From contig CM056566.1 of NCBI GenBank assembly GCA_029721515.1, forward strand, positions 8,720,353 to 8,784,352: DNA of 64,000 nucleotides, given 5' to 3'. The notes under the pieces were generated by a model. It was not told where the DNA came from and made no database searches. It saw nothing but the letters and a program-made list of their open reading frames with translations. Positions 54,031 through 64,000 of the stretch are shown piece by piece. Each line of letters begins with the position of its first letter. Position 1 is the stretch's first letter. This DNA is from Synanceia verrucosa (Eukaryota; Chordata; Actinopteri; Perciformes; Synanceiidae). The translations under genes were made by a program, and so were the position numbers.

Positions 54031-57000
54031 GTATGGATGTATTGTGATTTTGGTGAACTGACTCTGTCCGCTAAACTACAGCAAGGGCTCTGAATGTGAA
54101 AACATCTGTTATAGGTCTCATTTGTAGCCCGTAACCACAGATTCATCCTGACACATTTGAATCATTTTTGCCAGTTTGTATTCATATTGCATAAAAACTG
54201 TTGTTCATTGTCAAACCATAAATTGATGCTTTCTTACCCCCAGAATGTGAGGTTGATTCAACCAGCAGTCCTCAGTCCAGACACTGAAGTGGTTCACAGG
54301 AAGAAAAGGTCATCAACTGTCTTCATATGGCCTCACAGCTGTTGGCTTATAATTTCTGTCCAAATATAGACTGCAGTAGACATGTTTTAACCTTTGCCTT
54401 AAATCAAGCTTGCTCAGGCAATGGATTGCTTTTTCGCCACCCCTTTAAACAGAACCCACCTCTTACCTCTGCATTATGTTTGAATATTCATCCTCTCCCT
54501 CCCATTACAGCACACCTCATTTAGTTTGATTCCCAAAGCGAATCAATGACCATTTTTAAGTTAAGCGGAAAGCTAGAAAATTGTTGGTTTGGCATCCTTG
54601 TACTTGTACATAGACGGAAGGAAGCTGCTTTCACACTGTGTGCTAACAGCTTTCTTTTTCTGGATGTCCTAGCCATTGTTGGTCCACAGCTCCATACATT
54701 TCACCATTCTAAAGCCAGTCAACCCAGTGTTTGTTGTTTTTAAACGGCTACAATGTGAGAGGATCTCATCCAGTGTTAAAAGCCACATTTCATGGTAGTA
54801 GGGGCAGCAGCTTGTGTGCTTCATTTCTCTGTAGAGCTATCTCAAACCAGACAGATTCCATGCAAGCCTTAATAGAGAGTTCTGCTTAATTTTTGTGTCA
54901 AAACATAGAAGCTAACTGAGCCCTTGTCTTAGCAAAGGAAGGGGGGGAAGTCCTCGGGTATAACAAGCTGGGATTAGCCCTAAAGTTTTAACATTAAGAC
55001 ATGAGAATAGGTCCAGAGCTCTGTTTGTAATCACATTTCCACAAGAAGACACTTTGAGTTGCTTTACCTCAAATATTTCTTAAAAGTGTTAGTATCTTGG
55101 CCTGGTATCTTTTTGCTCAAGAGGTCTGATCCAATGCAGTCCAACTCATTCTCTCTCTTAGTATAAATTATATTCCAGGTATTTAGAAAAAAGACTTTTT
55201 ACACTGGATGTTTTTTATTCAGTAAAGAAATATAACTTGTGGTTGTTGTTGTTTTATGTTTATTTCTTAAGTCTCCAATGGAATAAAAGTAAAACATGAC
55301 AAATTGAGACCACTAATTGTAAAAATCACACACATTGAAAAAAAAATTAAATGATAATTTAGATAGTGGCACCTCTTGCGTCAGCTTTGTTTTGTTTTCT
55401 AAGGCTATTTTTGTGTTCTTCAATTACAACACTTGAGAATATTAAAGGATTTAATCACAAATCAACTCTTACTCTTTTGACTTATTTGAATTTGTGTGAG
55501 TTTCTCTACACAGCAGTTCAGATACAAAGAAAATAGCTGGGTGTGATTGCAGGGGCTGATGCATCCACCCCAAACGTGATTCAGTGTTTCCTCCTTCCAT
55601 CTTTTCTCATTCATCAACAAAACATTTTGGCACATTTACATTCATCCTCCTTCATTTAAAATGATACATCCACCCTTTCCCATTGAGATAGTGTGACAGT
55701 ATATAGAGACCAGTGAAAATATGTACATAAGGTAAATGGTGACTGTCACATACACTCTTAGAAATTGTCGATGAGGATGTTTTGGATATAAATCATCACA
55801 GAAGTATCACAGGATGTTGACAGACTGTATAAATATGTACATAATGTAAATTATGAGTATGACAAAATGGAAGCTCTGCTCCTATGTTGTTTTGCAATAG
55901 TTTTGAATGATAGGCCTTGTGTTAAGACTACAACCAAATCTAGCATGAGGTTTAAACTGAGCTAGCCTCTGGTGCAGTTTATGAAATTGTCCACAAAAGT
56001 TATACCTAATCCTAGCTCACCTTTTAGGTTTGGAGCTGGAAATGCCTTTGCTGGAGCCTCTCCTAATGAAAGCCACAGACAGAAGGCTGTAGTCATGTAC
56101 AGATGATGCTTACAATGCAGTTCACCACTTTGTAATTAATCATTGTTCATTTCTGTAGTCAGTTACTTTTTGCATGATGTGCACTATTGCACAGTCGCTG
56201 AATCGAGTTAATTCTAACTCAGGGACTCTTTTTACAGACTGGCAATGCAACAGTTGTGGCATTAACTCTGAATTTGAACCTGAATAAAAAGGCTTTCTGG
56301 GGAAGCTGGAAAAAGTGTGATTCTTGGTTTGTGAACACCACACTAACCTTGCTGTTCATCATAAACTTGCAGGAAACAGGTGAACCATGGGCGCCGTGTG
56401 GACCTATCTAGAAAGATGGCGACCTGCTATATGAAGAGGAGCCACTCTATAATTCTAAGGTAGCTAAAATCACATCAAATTATATTTTGGAAGTACTACA
56501 TTTTGAAATAAATACTTCAAAATGTGAGAACTGACAGCAAACTTCACCTGGCTTCATTGTTTGATTGGAAATGTCACATGGTGCTGGAGATTAAAGACTA
56601 GTGGAATCACTTAAATTATTTGAGGTATAATGTAGCTCCTCCTTTACAAGAGGCATCTTCCTCTTGCCATGGCGACGGTGGCTTCCCTTTTCCGGTGGTG
56701 TGATGAGGGTGTTTCATATCTGCTCATCTTATTTATACCCTCCCCCTTCAGTGCCCTCCACAGCAGCAAGTGACACTTTCATTTGGAGTGACACTCAGTG
56801 GTGAAGGACTAGTGTGTAGGGGGTGGTTTGGGATTAGGCCTTGGTGTTTGGAAAAAAACATGTTGTCAGTGCCTTAAGTGATATGTGTCCTTATTGAGAT
56901 GACATGTGTTCAGACTTCCATGACTGGTTGGACTGGCTGGACTTTGACCGCTCACCTGACAGCAAGCTGAGTCAAACATTAAAGTGCAGGTGTCTATGGA

Positions 57001-57586
57001 GGACTGGCGATGTGGTATTTGAAGAAATATTTGACACAATAAAAGATGGAAGAAAGGGTTTCACAGACACAGAAAGGTATGCTGCTGAAATACATTTGCT
57101 CTTAACTTTAACAATTAATTGAATATAAGTAGAAACATTCTACACTTTTGATAGTTCTCACAGAGGACTTAAATTTGTGGTTGTCAGACTAACTGAACAA
57201 TCTCCCAGTAAGGTTTACATAGCTGCTGTCAAATGGATGCCCAGGAGTCATGTTCAAATTTCCTGTTTTCTGAGCACTTCTCATCCATGCTGGTTTAGTT
57301 GAGATGGAAAGTTTGTTCTTGACCTTTGAAAACAACAAAACAACAGTACATTGGCTGTTCTGTGTTTGGGACACAGTAAATGCACAACTGACCAGTGTCC
57401 AGGGGATGTGCAACAAATCCAAAGTGAAATAGGCAGGATGACAACTAGTAAATGTTAACTGTTAGCAGCAATATATAATAGTTTATAATTAAATTTCACA
57501 GAATCATGGGATTTCACTGGAAATGGTATCATGACTGAGTGATGATGACATACATGTATTGCTGAAAATATCTTTTCTGCTGCCAG
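54031..57586. other. Intergenic DNA before the GIMAP gene; 5' exon not identified
   Basis: No confirmed gene. A TATA-like cttatttatacc at about 56727-56740 lies 860 bases before the first GIMAP coding exon and could mark a promoter. An open frame at 56904-57076 ends in a good donor (AAAG|GTATGC), but it leaves two bases over where the next exon needs one. It is therefore not a simple fit as the first GIMAP exon. Confidence 0.4.
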
Positions 57587-60500
57587 GGGGCAAACTCTGT
57601 CTTCAGGAGCTGAGAATTATCCTGCTCGGACACGACTGGCTGGAAAAGAATTTGACAGGAAACACCATCCTCGGCCGTCAGATGTTTGATATCAGCAGAG
57701 ATGTGAAGCTGTGTGTTAGGAGGCAGGGTGTTCTCGATGATGGCCGTAGAGTCATTGTTGTCAGCAGTCCTGAGCGATGGATCCACTACTCTGTCCATGA
57801 CCCCAGCCTGGTGAACAACAACATGACAGCCTGCATGGCCATGTGCCAGCCAGGACCCCACGCCTTCCTCATGGTCATACCCATCAGCCCTCACAGAGGA
57901 AGAGAGTGGACAATAGAGGGACCTCTTGAGCTGCTTAATGACACATTGTGGAGAAACACAATCATAGTATTCACCAGAAATGAGAGACTGAGAGGGTCGC
58001 CAGTGGAGGGCTACATTGCAGGACACAGGGCTCTCAAAGCACTTTTGGGGAGGTGTGGACATAGATACCACATTTTAGACACAAGTATTTGGGGAAACAA
58101 TGATAATGATCAGGTCCCAGAACTTCTGGAGAAGATTGATTCAATGGTTGCAGAAAACTTAACAGCAGGAGGAATTGGTTATGTGACTACAAATGAGGAA
58201 GTCTCTAGAATAACTGCAAGGGAAAGGACAAAGTTAGAAGAGAAGGCTAAGCAGAGACGAATTAATGCGGAGACGGCCAGAAATACACTCAGATATGTGA
58301 TGGGTAAGCATCACTTAATGAATATTTTACAATGATGACCACATGTAGTCCTAATATGAAATGAATGAAGCAATGAACATTATCACCTGACTTTCCCCTC
58401 AGCTTTACGGAGATTTTTCACTTCTTCCACCTCATTGTTTTGATTCACCGTTTTGGGTCACTCTCACTGCTCTCATAGTGTGGCTTTTGACCAGAGTTTT
58501 CAAGTGTCTTCAACAAAAAAAAAAAAGCTGCAAATTATGTGGCAGCTAAATAGCCATGTACATGCATCATATATACATCAATAGTTGGTGGGGACCAAAA
58601 ATAGCTAAAAGTGACAGTGAATATTGACTCACAACTCCAAATAAGTGTTCATGTGATTGATCTGCTGGATGTGTAAACAAGTGACTACATGCTGACAAGT
58701 TTGTCACATACAAGTTAACACATTGCACTGCGTTGAGCTCACATCTTGTGCCCCCAAGTGGACAAAAACTCTGTTATTGGAATTATCAGAATCAGAAACA
58801 AGTTTGTGGCCAAGTATGTTTGCACAAACAAGGAATTTAACTTGGTGACTTGGTCCTTGACATATAAATGTGGTGCAGAGATAAGGCCCAAAAGACGATA
58901 AAAGATGATAGAATAAATATTGGGTGCATTATGTGATAAAACAGAGACAAAAACACTGCAACATGGCAGTTAAACAGAGACAAAAACTGTACAGAAGGTG
59001 CAATGTGCAAAAATGTGCATACATGTGCAATTAGGCTAGTTGGGGGGGTTGGATCACAGGCCTTGTTGATGAGGCCAGCTACAGTGAGGAACAAACTGCT
59101 CTTATGGCATGAGGTTGTGGTCCTGATGGATCAGCCTCCTGCCAGGGGGGGGGACTGGAACAGGTAATGTCAAGGTGGGAGGGGTCAGCCAAAATCATTC
59201 CTGCATGCTTCAGGGTCCTGGAGAAATGCAAGATTGCAGCAAATCACCTTCTGAGCGGAATTTATGCTGCAGCCTGGCCTTGTCCTTGGTGGTGGCAGCA
59301 GCATGCCAGGTGGTGATGGAGGAGATGAGAGTGGGCTCAGTGATGGCAGTGTAGAAGTGCACCATCACTGTCTTTTGCAGGAAAGCAGACAGACTCCATA
59401 GAGTTGCTGGAGAGCCACACAGAGTGATGGGGGGCAGACTCATCTCCACCAGAGATGAGCCCAATGAGGGTGGTGTCATCTGCAAACTTCAGGAGCTTTA
59501 CGGGCTGATGATTGGAGGTGTAGCTCTTGGTGTACAGGGAGAGGCGTAGAGCCTTGACGGGAATCGGTGCTGATGGTTCTGGAGTCAGAGAAAAACAGGA
59601 AGTCTGTAATCCACCTGCTGGTGGACTCAGGCATGTTCAGCTGGGAGAGCTCCAGTGAAGGTGTTAAAAATGTCAGTGAACACCGGAGATGGTTGATCAG
59701 CCCAGTGCTTCAGTGTAGATAGAGAGACACAGTCTGGTCCTGTGGCTTTGCTGGGTTTCTGCCTCTTGAAATTCCTGTCAACATCTCCCTCCAATATGGA
59801 CAGAGGTGTCACAGTGGGGGGAGGGAGGGGTCGACTGAAGTGTGAGGTGGTGTGGAGACATTGTCCTCTGCCCATTTTCCTCTCATGTGGTGCTTTGCTG
59901 TGCATACATAAGGTGAGAGCACCTTTGACAAGAATGTCCAATATTTACACAGTTGGAAGCAGAAAAGCTGGTGTTAAATCCACTGGGGTTGTAACCTCTG
60001 GGCCATAGCAGAACACAGAGACCATAACAATTATATGGTTCTAATGACTTAAGTCTGTTAAAACACAATGAGTTTGACTATCACTTACCTGTCCAAACTG
60101 ATCCTTTGTTATTGTCATTTTTACCAAAGTGCATCCAAATATGAGCTTATTCCAAGATAATATTGTTGCCTAAGTCCTGCATTGTTCTTTCCAGGAGCGT
60201 CTCCTCCAGTCTCAGTGCTTCAAGTTCTTATTGTGGGACCAAAGCAGGTTGGGAAGAGCTCGGCTGGAAACACTTTTCTTGGAGAAGAAGTATTTCCTGT
60301 TGGAGTTCAAACACCGCAGTGCACAGTGAGACAGGGTGATGTTCACAAAAAGCAAGTGACTGTGGTTGAGGCTCCTGGCTGGCATGGCAGATACTGCTCA
60401 GAAGACACACCAGAGGAAGTACTACAGCAGATTAGACACAGTGCATCTCTGTGTGGTCCCATCCCTCATGCTGTCTTGGTGGTTGTACGCAGCGATGAGA

Positions 60501-61651
60501 CTTTCACTGAAACAGACCGGTTGAAAGTAGAAGAACACTTGCTTGGAGTGTGGAGGACTCGAGTCATTATGCTGTTTACTTGGGGAGACAAATTGGGAGT
60601 CACTCCCATTGAGGAGCACATAGAGAGGTGGTCTGCCCTTCAGTGGGTGGTGGACACGTGGGAATAGATATCATGTTTTTGATAACTCAAACAAGGATGG
60701 AGAAGTTCAGGTTAGAGGACTGCTGGCGAAGATTGAGGAAACAGAGGTGGGGAATGACACTGGACACTTGTTGCATAGTTTTATGGAACTCCAAGAAAGT
60801 AACAGGAGGCTGGATAAAAGCTCCAAAAAGAAAGCTAGACAGCTCAAGGAAGCAAGGAGAGACAATGATGTGCTGAGGCAAGTGGTCAAGGAGAAGGAGA
60901 GGATAGTAGAGGGCATTTCACAAGGTGAGGGCATTTCACAAGGTGAGTGAAAAATCTCTGTTTTCAGCAGCTGTGTCCATCTGTGTGTTTAGAACTTAGG
61001 TTACAATACCAAACCTTTTAGCTTGCTAACAGTGTTCTGGAGCATTTTCTTCCCTCTGTATGTAACAAAGATGTATCCTGTGGGGAGTGTGGATGTATTC
61101 AGCAAATGTCACATGAACTGCTTTTCAGATTTTGAAGTCTCTTATTGGAAATCCAAGTCTATCTGTGCTGTTATAGAAAATGACAGTGTCTTAAAAATCC
61201 ACTGGGATTTTTCATGTGTTTTGAAGAATCTTGTCAGAAAATAGATTCAGTATTTCATGATCAAATTAAGTCATGCATTTTTGCAAATGTGCAGCAATCA
61301 GATTACAGTCAGAGAATTCACTACAAAAACAAAATTACATTTGAGCTGAAAGATACTGTGCACTTTGATACTGCTGAATGCTGGTGGCCTGGTATACTTA
61401 TACAATGAGTTTTATTGGGTTCATAGAGGGAGACTGCTAACCAAGTGTGGCAACTTGAGGCTGACTGGACTTGGTTATGGATGAGGGCAGGAGGCGCTGC
61501 TCTGGGAGCTGCAGTTGGAGCCCTTGCTGTCTCCTCCAGGGTGGCTACAGGGATCAGTACCAGGTCAACTGCTGGAGCTGCAGCTGGGGCTCTGCTGGGC
61601 AGTTTACTGGTCCAAGCAGCCAGACTCCAGTTCGCCACCAACAAGGAGTGA
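57587..61651 (+). CDS. GIMAP8-like (AIG1-type) GTPase gene, two G domains, frame broken in domain 2
   Basis: GIMAPs are vertebrate septin-like GTPases of immune cells that act on membranes and lymphocyte survival. Exon 57587-58303 encodes a first AIG1 domain with the family's conserved CQPGPHAFLMVIP box and LLEKIDSMVAEN helix, then a basic coiled segment. Its P-loop is degenerate (GHDWLEKN instead of GxxxxGKS), and the usual DTPG/EAPG is VSSPERW. Exon 60195 onward encodes a second domain with an intact P-loop GPKQVGKS, EAPGW, the CGPIPHAVLVVV box and TWGDK. It hits a stop at 60665-60667, and homologous sequence (RYHVFDNSNKDG) continues in another frame to a charged coiled coil. An exon from about 61427 encodes an Ala/Gly-rich hydrophobic tail ending FATNKE, stop 61649-61651. 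Its phase does not match the preceding donors, so an exon may be missing. The 5' end was not found. It is a pseudogene, a truncated protein or a sequence error. Confidence 0.85.
58784..59895 (-). mobile_element. 5'-truncated LINE reverse-transcriptase fragment in GIMAP intron
   Basis: Minus-strand frames carry ATGPDCVSLSTLKHWADQ, then KLLKFADDTTLIGL (the reverse-transcriptase active-site box in FADDT form), then TVAGLINKACDP. These are the usual landmarks of fish CR1/L2/Rex1-type LINEs. Frames shift between them, so it is inactive. The 3' end has the familiar ggccaagtatgtttgcacaaacaagg motif. It lies between the two GIMAP domain exons. Confidence 0.85.
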
Positions 61652-62640
61652 GCATCAACCATGAGACATGAGATTCATGAGGTCTGAGACATCGAGGACA
61701 TAAAATGCTGCAGGACTGCCATTCTTGGTATTATGATGGATGGAGAGTGAATTCAAATTCAGTGTGAGTCCAGAAGTTTTTTTCTCAATCTCTGTGCATG
61801 CCCAAACCAGGTTGTGATGATGACCTTGAAAGTCTGCTTCATGCCATGTGCTTGCTCTGTGAACTTACCTATACCCTGACACTGGAGTACCCTCAACAAC
61901 TGAAGTAAACCTTTGACTTCACTCAAAGGACATAAATCCCTGAAGCCAATTATATAATCACTCAAAAATCGTCTGACATGATTGTGATGATATTGATTAC
62001 CAGCATCAGGCTATTTAGCCAGTTATCTCTGCACTTTAAGAACCCCGTATGTAAGGTAAACTTCCTTCCTTTTCAGCCTGGACTATTTTTCCATGTGTTC
62101 TTAACAAAAAGTAAAGTTATCAAACTTTGCTGTCCATTCAAACTGTTGTCTCTCTTTGTTTCTTTGTGGCTTATCATTTTAAGTTCAGCTTACTTGAACA
62201 TAATAAGGCAATTGGTTTCCCGATATCTTGCTTGTAATGTGAATGCTTAAATTTGTAAGGATAACTTATTTTTACGAGTACTGCTTAAGTAACATAAGTC
62301 ACAAGTATAAGTAGTCAAAACTGACATTTTATAGTCAACCGAATTAATGATTTTGAGTTAACTTCACTCAGGTTTACTACCATTATCTGAGTTGTCTAAA
62401 CACAGGTTGTGTTAGCTTTATCTAATGAATTATGTACTTTATATTTTGAATTTTTAGGCAATCGGTTTCCTGACTTTCTTTAAGTAAAGTTAACTTATTA
62501 CAATTTACAGTGTAGTCATTTTCCCATACTTAGCCGATTTGGAGAAGCCCAGTTAAAAGCCATGTTATAGAATATAAGAAACAGCGAGTGAAGTCCAGGA
62601 AGGTTATTAAAGAGGGAAAGGTAGCACAAGTTCTGCACTG
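61652..62640. other. GIMAP 3' region with repeat-like sequence
   Basis: AT-rich. Two similar segments, aaggcaattggtttcccgatatcttgc near 62206 and aggcaatcggtttcctgactttcttt near 62457, suggest a duplicated or palindromic repeat at about 62200-62520. No gene recognised. Confidence 0.45.
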
Positions 62641-64000
62641 TAAGAAAAGTACTTAAGTATACAGCACAATGTACCGTGTTAATGTGAAGGAATTTTCCAT
62701 AATATTTTTTTACAGGCATTTTCACCGTATTTTTAAGGATGCATTGGTTCGGAACATGCATGTTGTCTTGTCATTTCCTGTTTTGAAATAACCCTGTCTC
62801 CCTCTCGTTTCAGATCGCTTTGCTTCCTGCCTTCCTGTGTTCCCACATCTGTGATTGTTTTCCCCGCCCTGATTGTTTCCACCTGTGTCCCCTTACGTCA
62901 TGTAAAAATAGTCTGGTCTCCCGTCTCACTGTGAGATTGTCATGGTTCTGTCCTGTCGTTGTCCCTGTTTCCAGTGGTTTCCCTCATCGCTCCCTTGTGG
63001 GTTTTTTTTTTAAATTTGGAGCTATAGTTGATTATTGATTTCCTTAGTTTTTCATCCTCCCTAGTGAGTCGATTTTCGGCAGAGCGATTATTTTTTGTTA
63101 CTTTTACAGCATCATAGATCAAGTGTCTCTTTTTGTGTCTAGATTAGATTTCCCCCTCATTGTGAATGAGTGTTGGCCATTTTGTTTGTAAGTTTCTCAG
63201 TCTCTTTTGAGTGCCTATGTGATAGGGTCAGCCCACGTAGGTGTTTATTGGCTTACACCATCAGGTGCGTGAGATGAGAATTAATGAGTCTGTGACATCC
63301 GCTTAGATAAACCAGGAAATGCTCTAAAAATGTTTGGTCTGTTCCTTGTGTGATTTATTTTTGATATCAATGTGTGTGATTAATGCGTTCTGCACTTTGT
63401 AGTATAGACTAGTGTGTGCATGAGTGTACTGTAATTACGTATGGCTGAATCTTTACCTAAGGTAATCCGGCAGCGCGGCTAAACATTTGGGTCAGCCCTT
63501 TGGGCTTAGGTTATGTGTTTCTGTTGTTGTTGTTGTCCTTTATTTGATGACTATTAAGTTAATTAGTATTTCTAGTTTCCTTCCTTGTGAGCACCCTTAG
63601 TTTAGTCTGTTTCAGCCTTTAGCTGACTTTTATTTTGTAAGTTTCACAGCCTTGTATTTCTCTTTATTATTTGTAACTTTTGTGGCCTCGGTAGCGAGTG
63701 TCCTTACTTTAAGTTTTATAGCCATTAGTTAGATCTGCTTTCTTTTCTAGTTAGCTCTCTGTTTTTCCCTCAGCTTGTCTGAGTGGTTTTGAGTTTCCCC
63801 TTTTTTTTGAGTTTCCCCATCCGTATAGTGCATCCAAAGTAGGGACTACTGGAAAAAGTAAAGGTTTTTAAGTTTTGGGGGGTATGGATGGATGAGAGAT
63901 TAACATATAGGGTGCATGTGGACAAGATGGTGAGAGGCCCCTGAGGCTGTGCACTGGGGCCTTCCAGTCAACGCCAATCCCTGCACTGTTGGTAGAGACA
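62641..64000. repeat. Probable dispersed retroelement-like sequence to window end
   Basis: The stretch from about 62790 is pyrimidine-rich and phrase-like: cacatctgtgattgttttcc followed by ccgccctgattgtttccacctg. This type I associate with high-copy fish retroelement LTR or UTR sequence. I cannot name the family or find its ends. No reverse transcriptase or gag frame is present. The rest, to 64000, shows nothing else recognisable. Confidence 0.35.

Noticed and set aside
53545..54146. Overlapping open frames over a downstream microsatellite
   Set aside because: Same low-complexity artefact as in pdxk intron 2.
56904..57076. Candidate first GIMAP exon with ATG and donor
   Set aside because: It leaves two bases over, while the exon at 57587 needs one, and the peptide resembles no GIMAP N-terminus; the fit is not supported.
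57529..58071. 180-codon minus-strand open frame
   Set aside because: Antisense shadow of the GIMAP first-domain exon.
62820..63038. Cys/Pro/Ser-rich open frame
   Set aside because: Lies in pyrimidine-rich dispersed-repeat-like DNA; composition explains it.

Overview
This window is nuclear DNA of a ray-finned (teleost) fish. The evidence is split genes with GT-AG introns, vertebrate protein families, a teleost-style GIMAP gene, and dense teleost repeats (Tc1/mariner, hAT, TTAA-flanked MITEs, tRNA-like SINEs, LINE fragments, minisatellites). The species cannot be told from the sequence. No bacterial, phage or viral genes were seen.

Layout: (1) 1-5.2 kb, + strand: the last five coding exons of the acid-sensing ion channel gene asic4, followed by its 3' region. 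(2) 6.8-10.8 kb: a cluster of DNA-transposon relics. (3) 14.5-19.4 kb, - strand: a complete four-exon chpf gene (chondroitin polymerizing factor), with a probable long 3' UTR reaching down to about 11.5 kb. (4) 19.8-23.0 kb: a large two-family minisatellite block upstream of the chpf promoter. (5) 24.1-25.5 kb: a SINE and a 5'-truncated LINE. (6) 25.8-31.6 kb, + strand: a complete eleven-exon pyridoxal kinase gene (pdxk) with a 650-bp alternating purine-pyrimidine array in intron 2. (7) 34.2-53.4 kb, + strand: agpat3, with eight coding exons at 45.6-52.3 kb and probable 5' exons upstream. Its introns hold a structurally intact Tc1-like transposon, a decayed Tc1-like copy and several MITEs. (8) 57.6-61.7 kb, + strand: a GIMAP/AIG1-type gene with a degenerate first G domain, a canonical second G domain that is broken by a frameshift in this sequence, and a LINE fragment in its intron. 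(9) 61.7-64 kb: repeat-like DNA without a recognised gene.

The genes do not form a pathway. asic4 and chpf are neighbours in human 2q35 in the same convergent orientation, while pdxk and agpat3 are linked and co-oriented in human 21q22.3, so the window joins two conserved linkage blocks. chpf acts in Golgi chondroitin sulfate synthesis, pdxk makes pyridoxal 5'-phosphate in the cytosol, agpat3 acylates lysophosphatidic acid at ER/Golgi membranes, asic4 is an ENaC/degenerin-family membrane protein, and GIMAPs are membrane-associated immune GTPases.

Most worth a second look: the GIMAP gene with its pseudo-GTPase domain, frameshift and duplicated splice donor; an out-of-frame upstream ORF that would start with a membrane helix and overlap the agpat3 coding start; the intact Tc1 element; the nested minisatellite block; and the CACGTG-rich array in pdxk.
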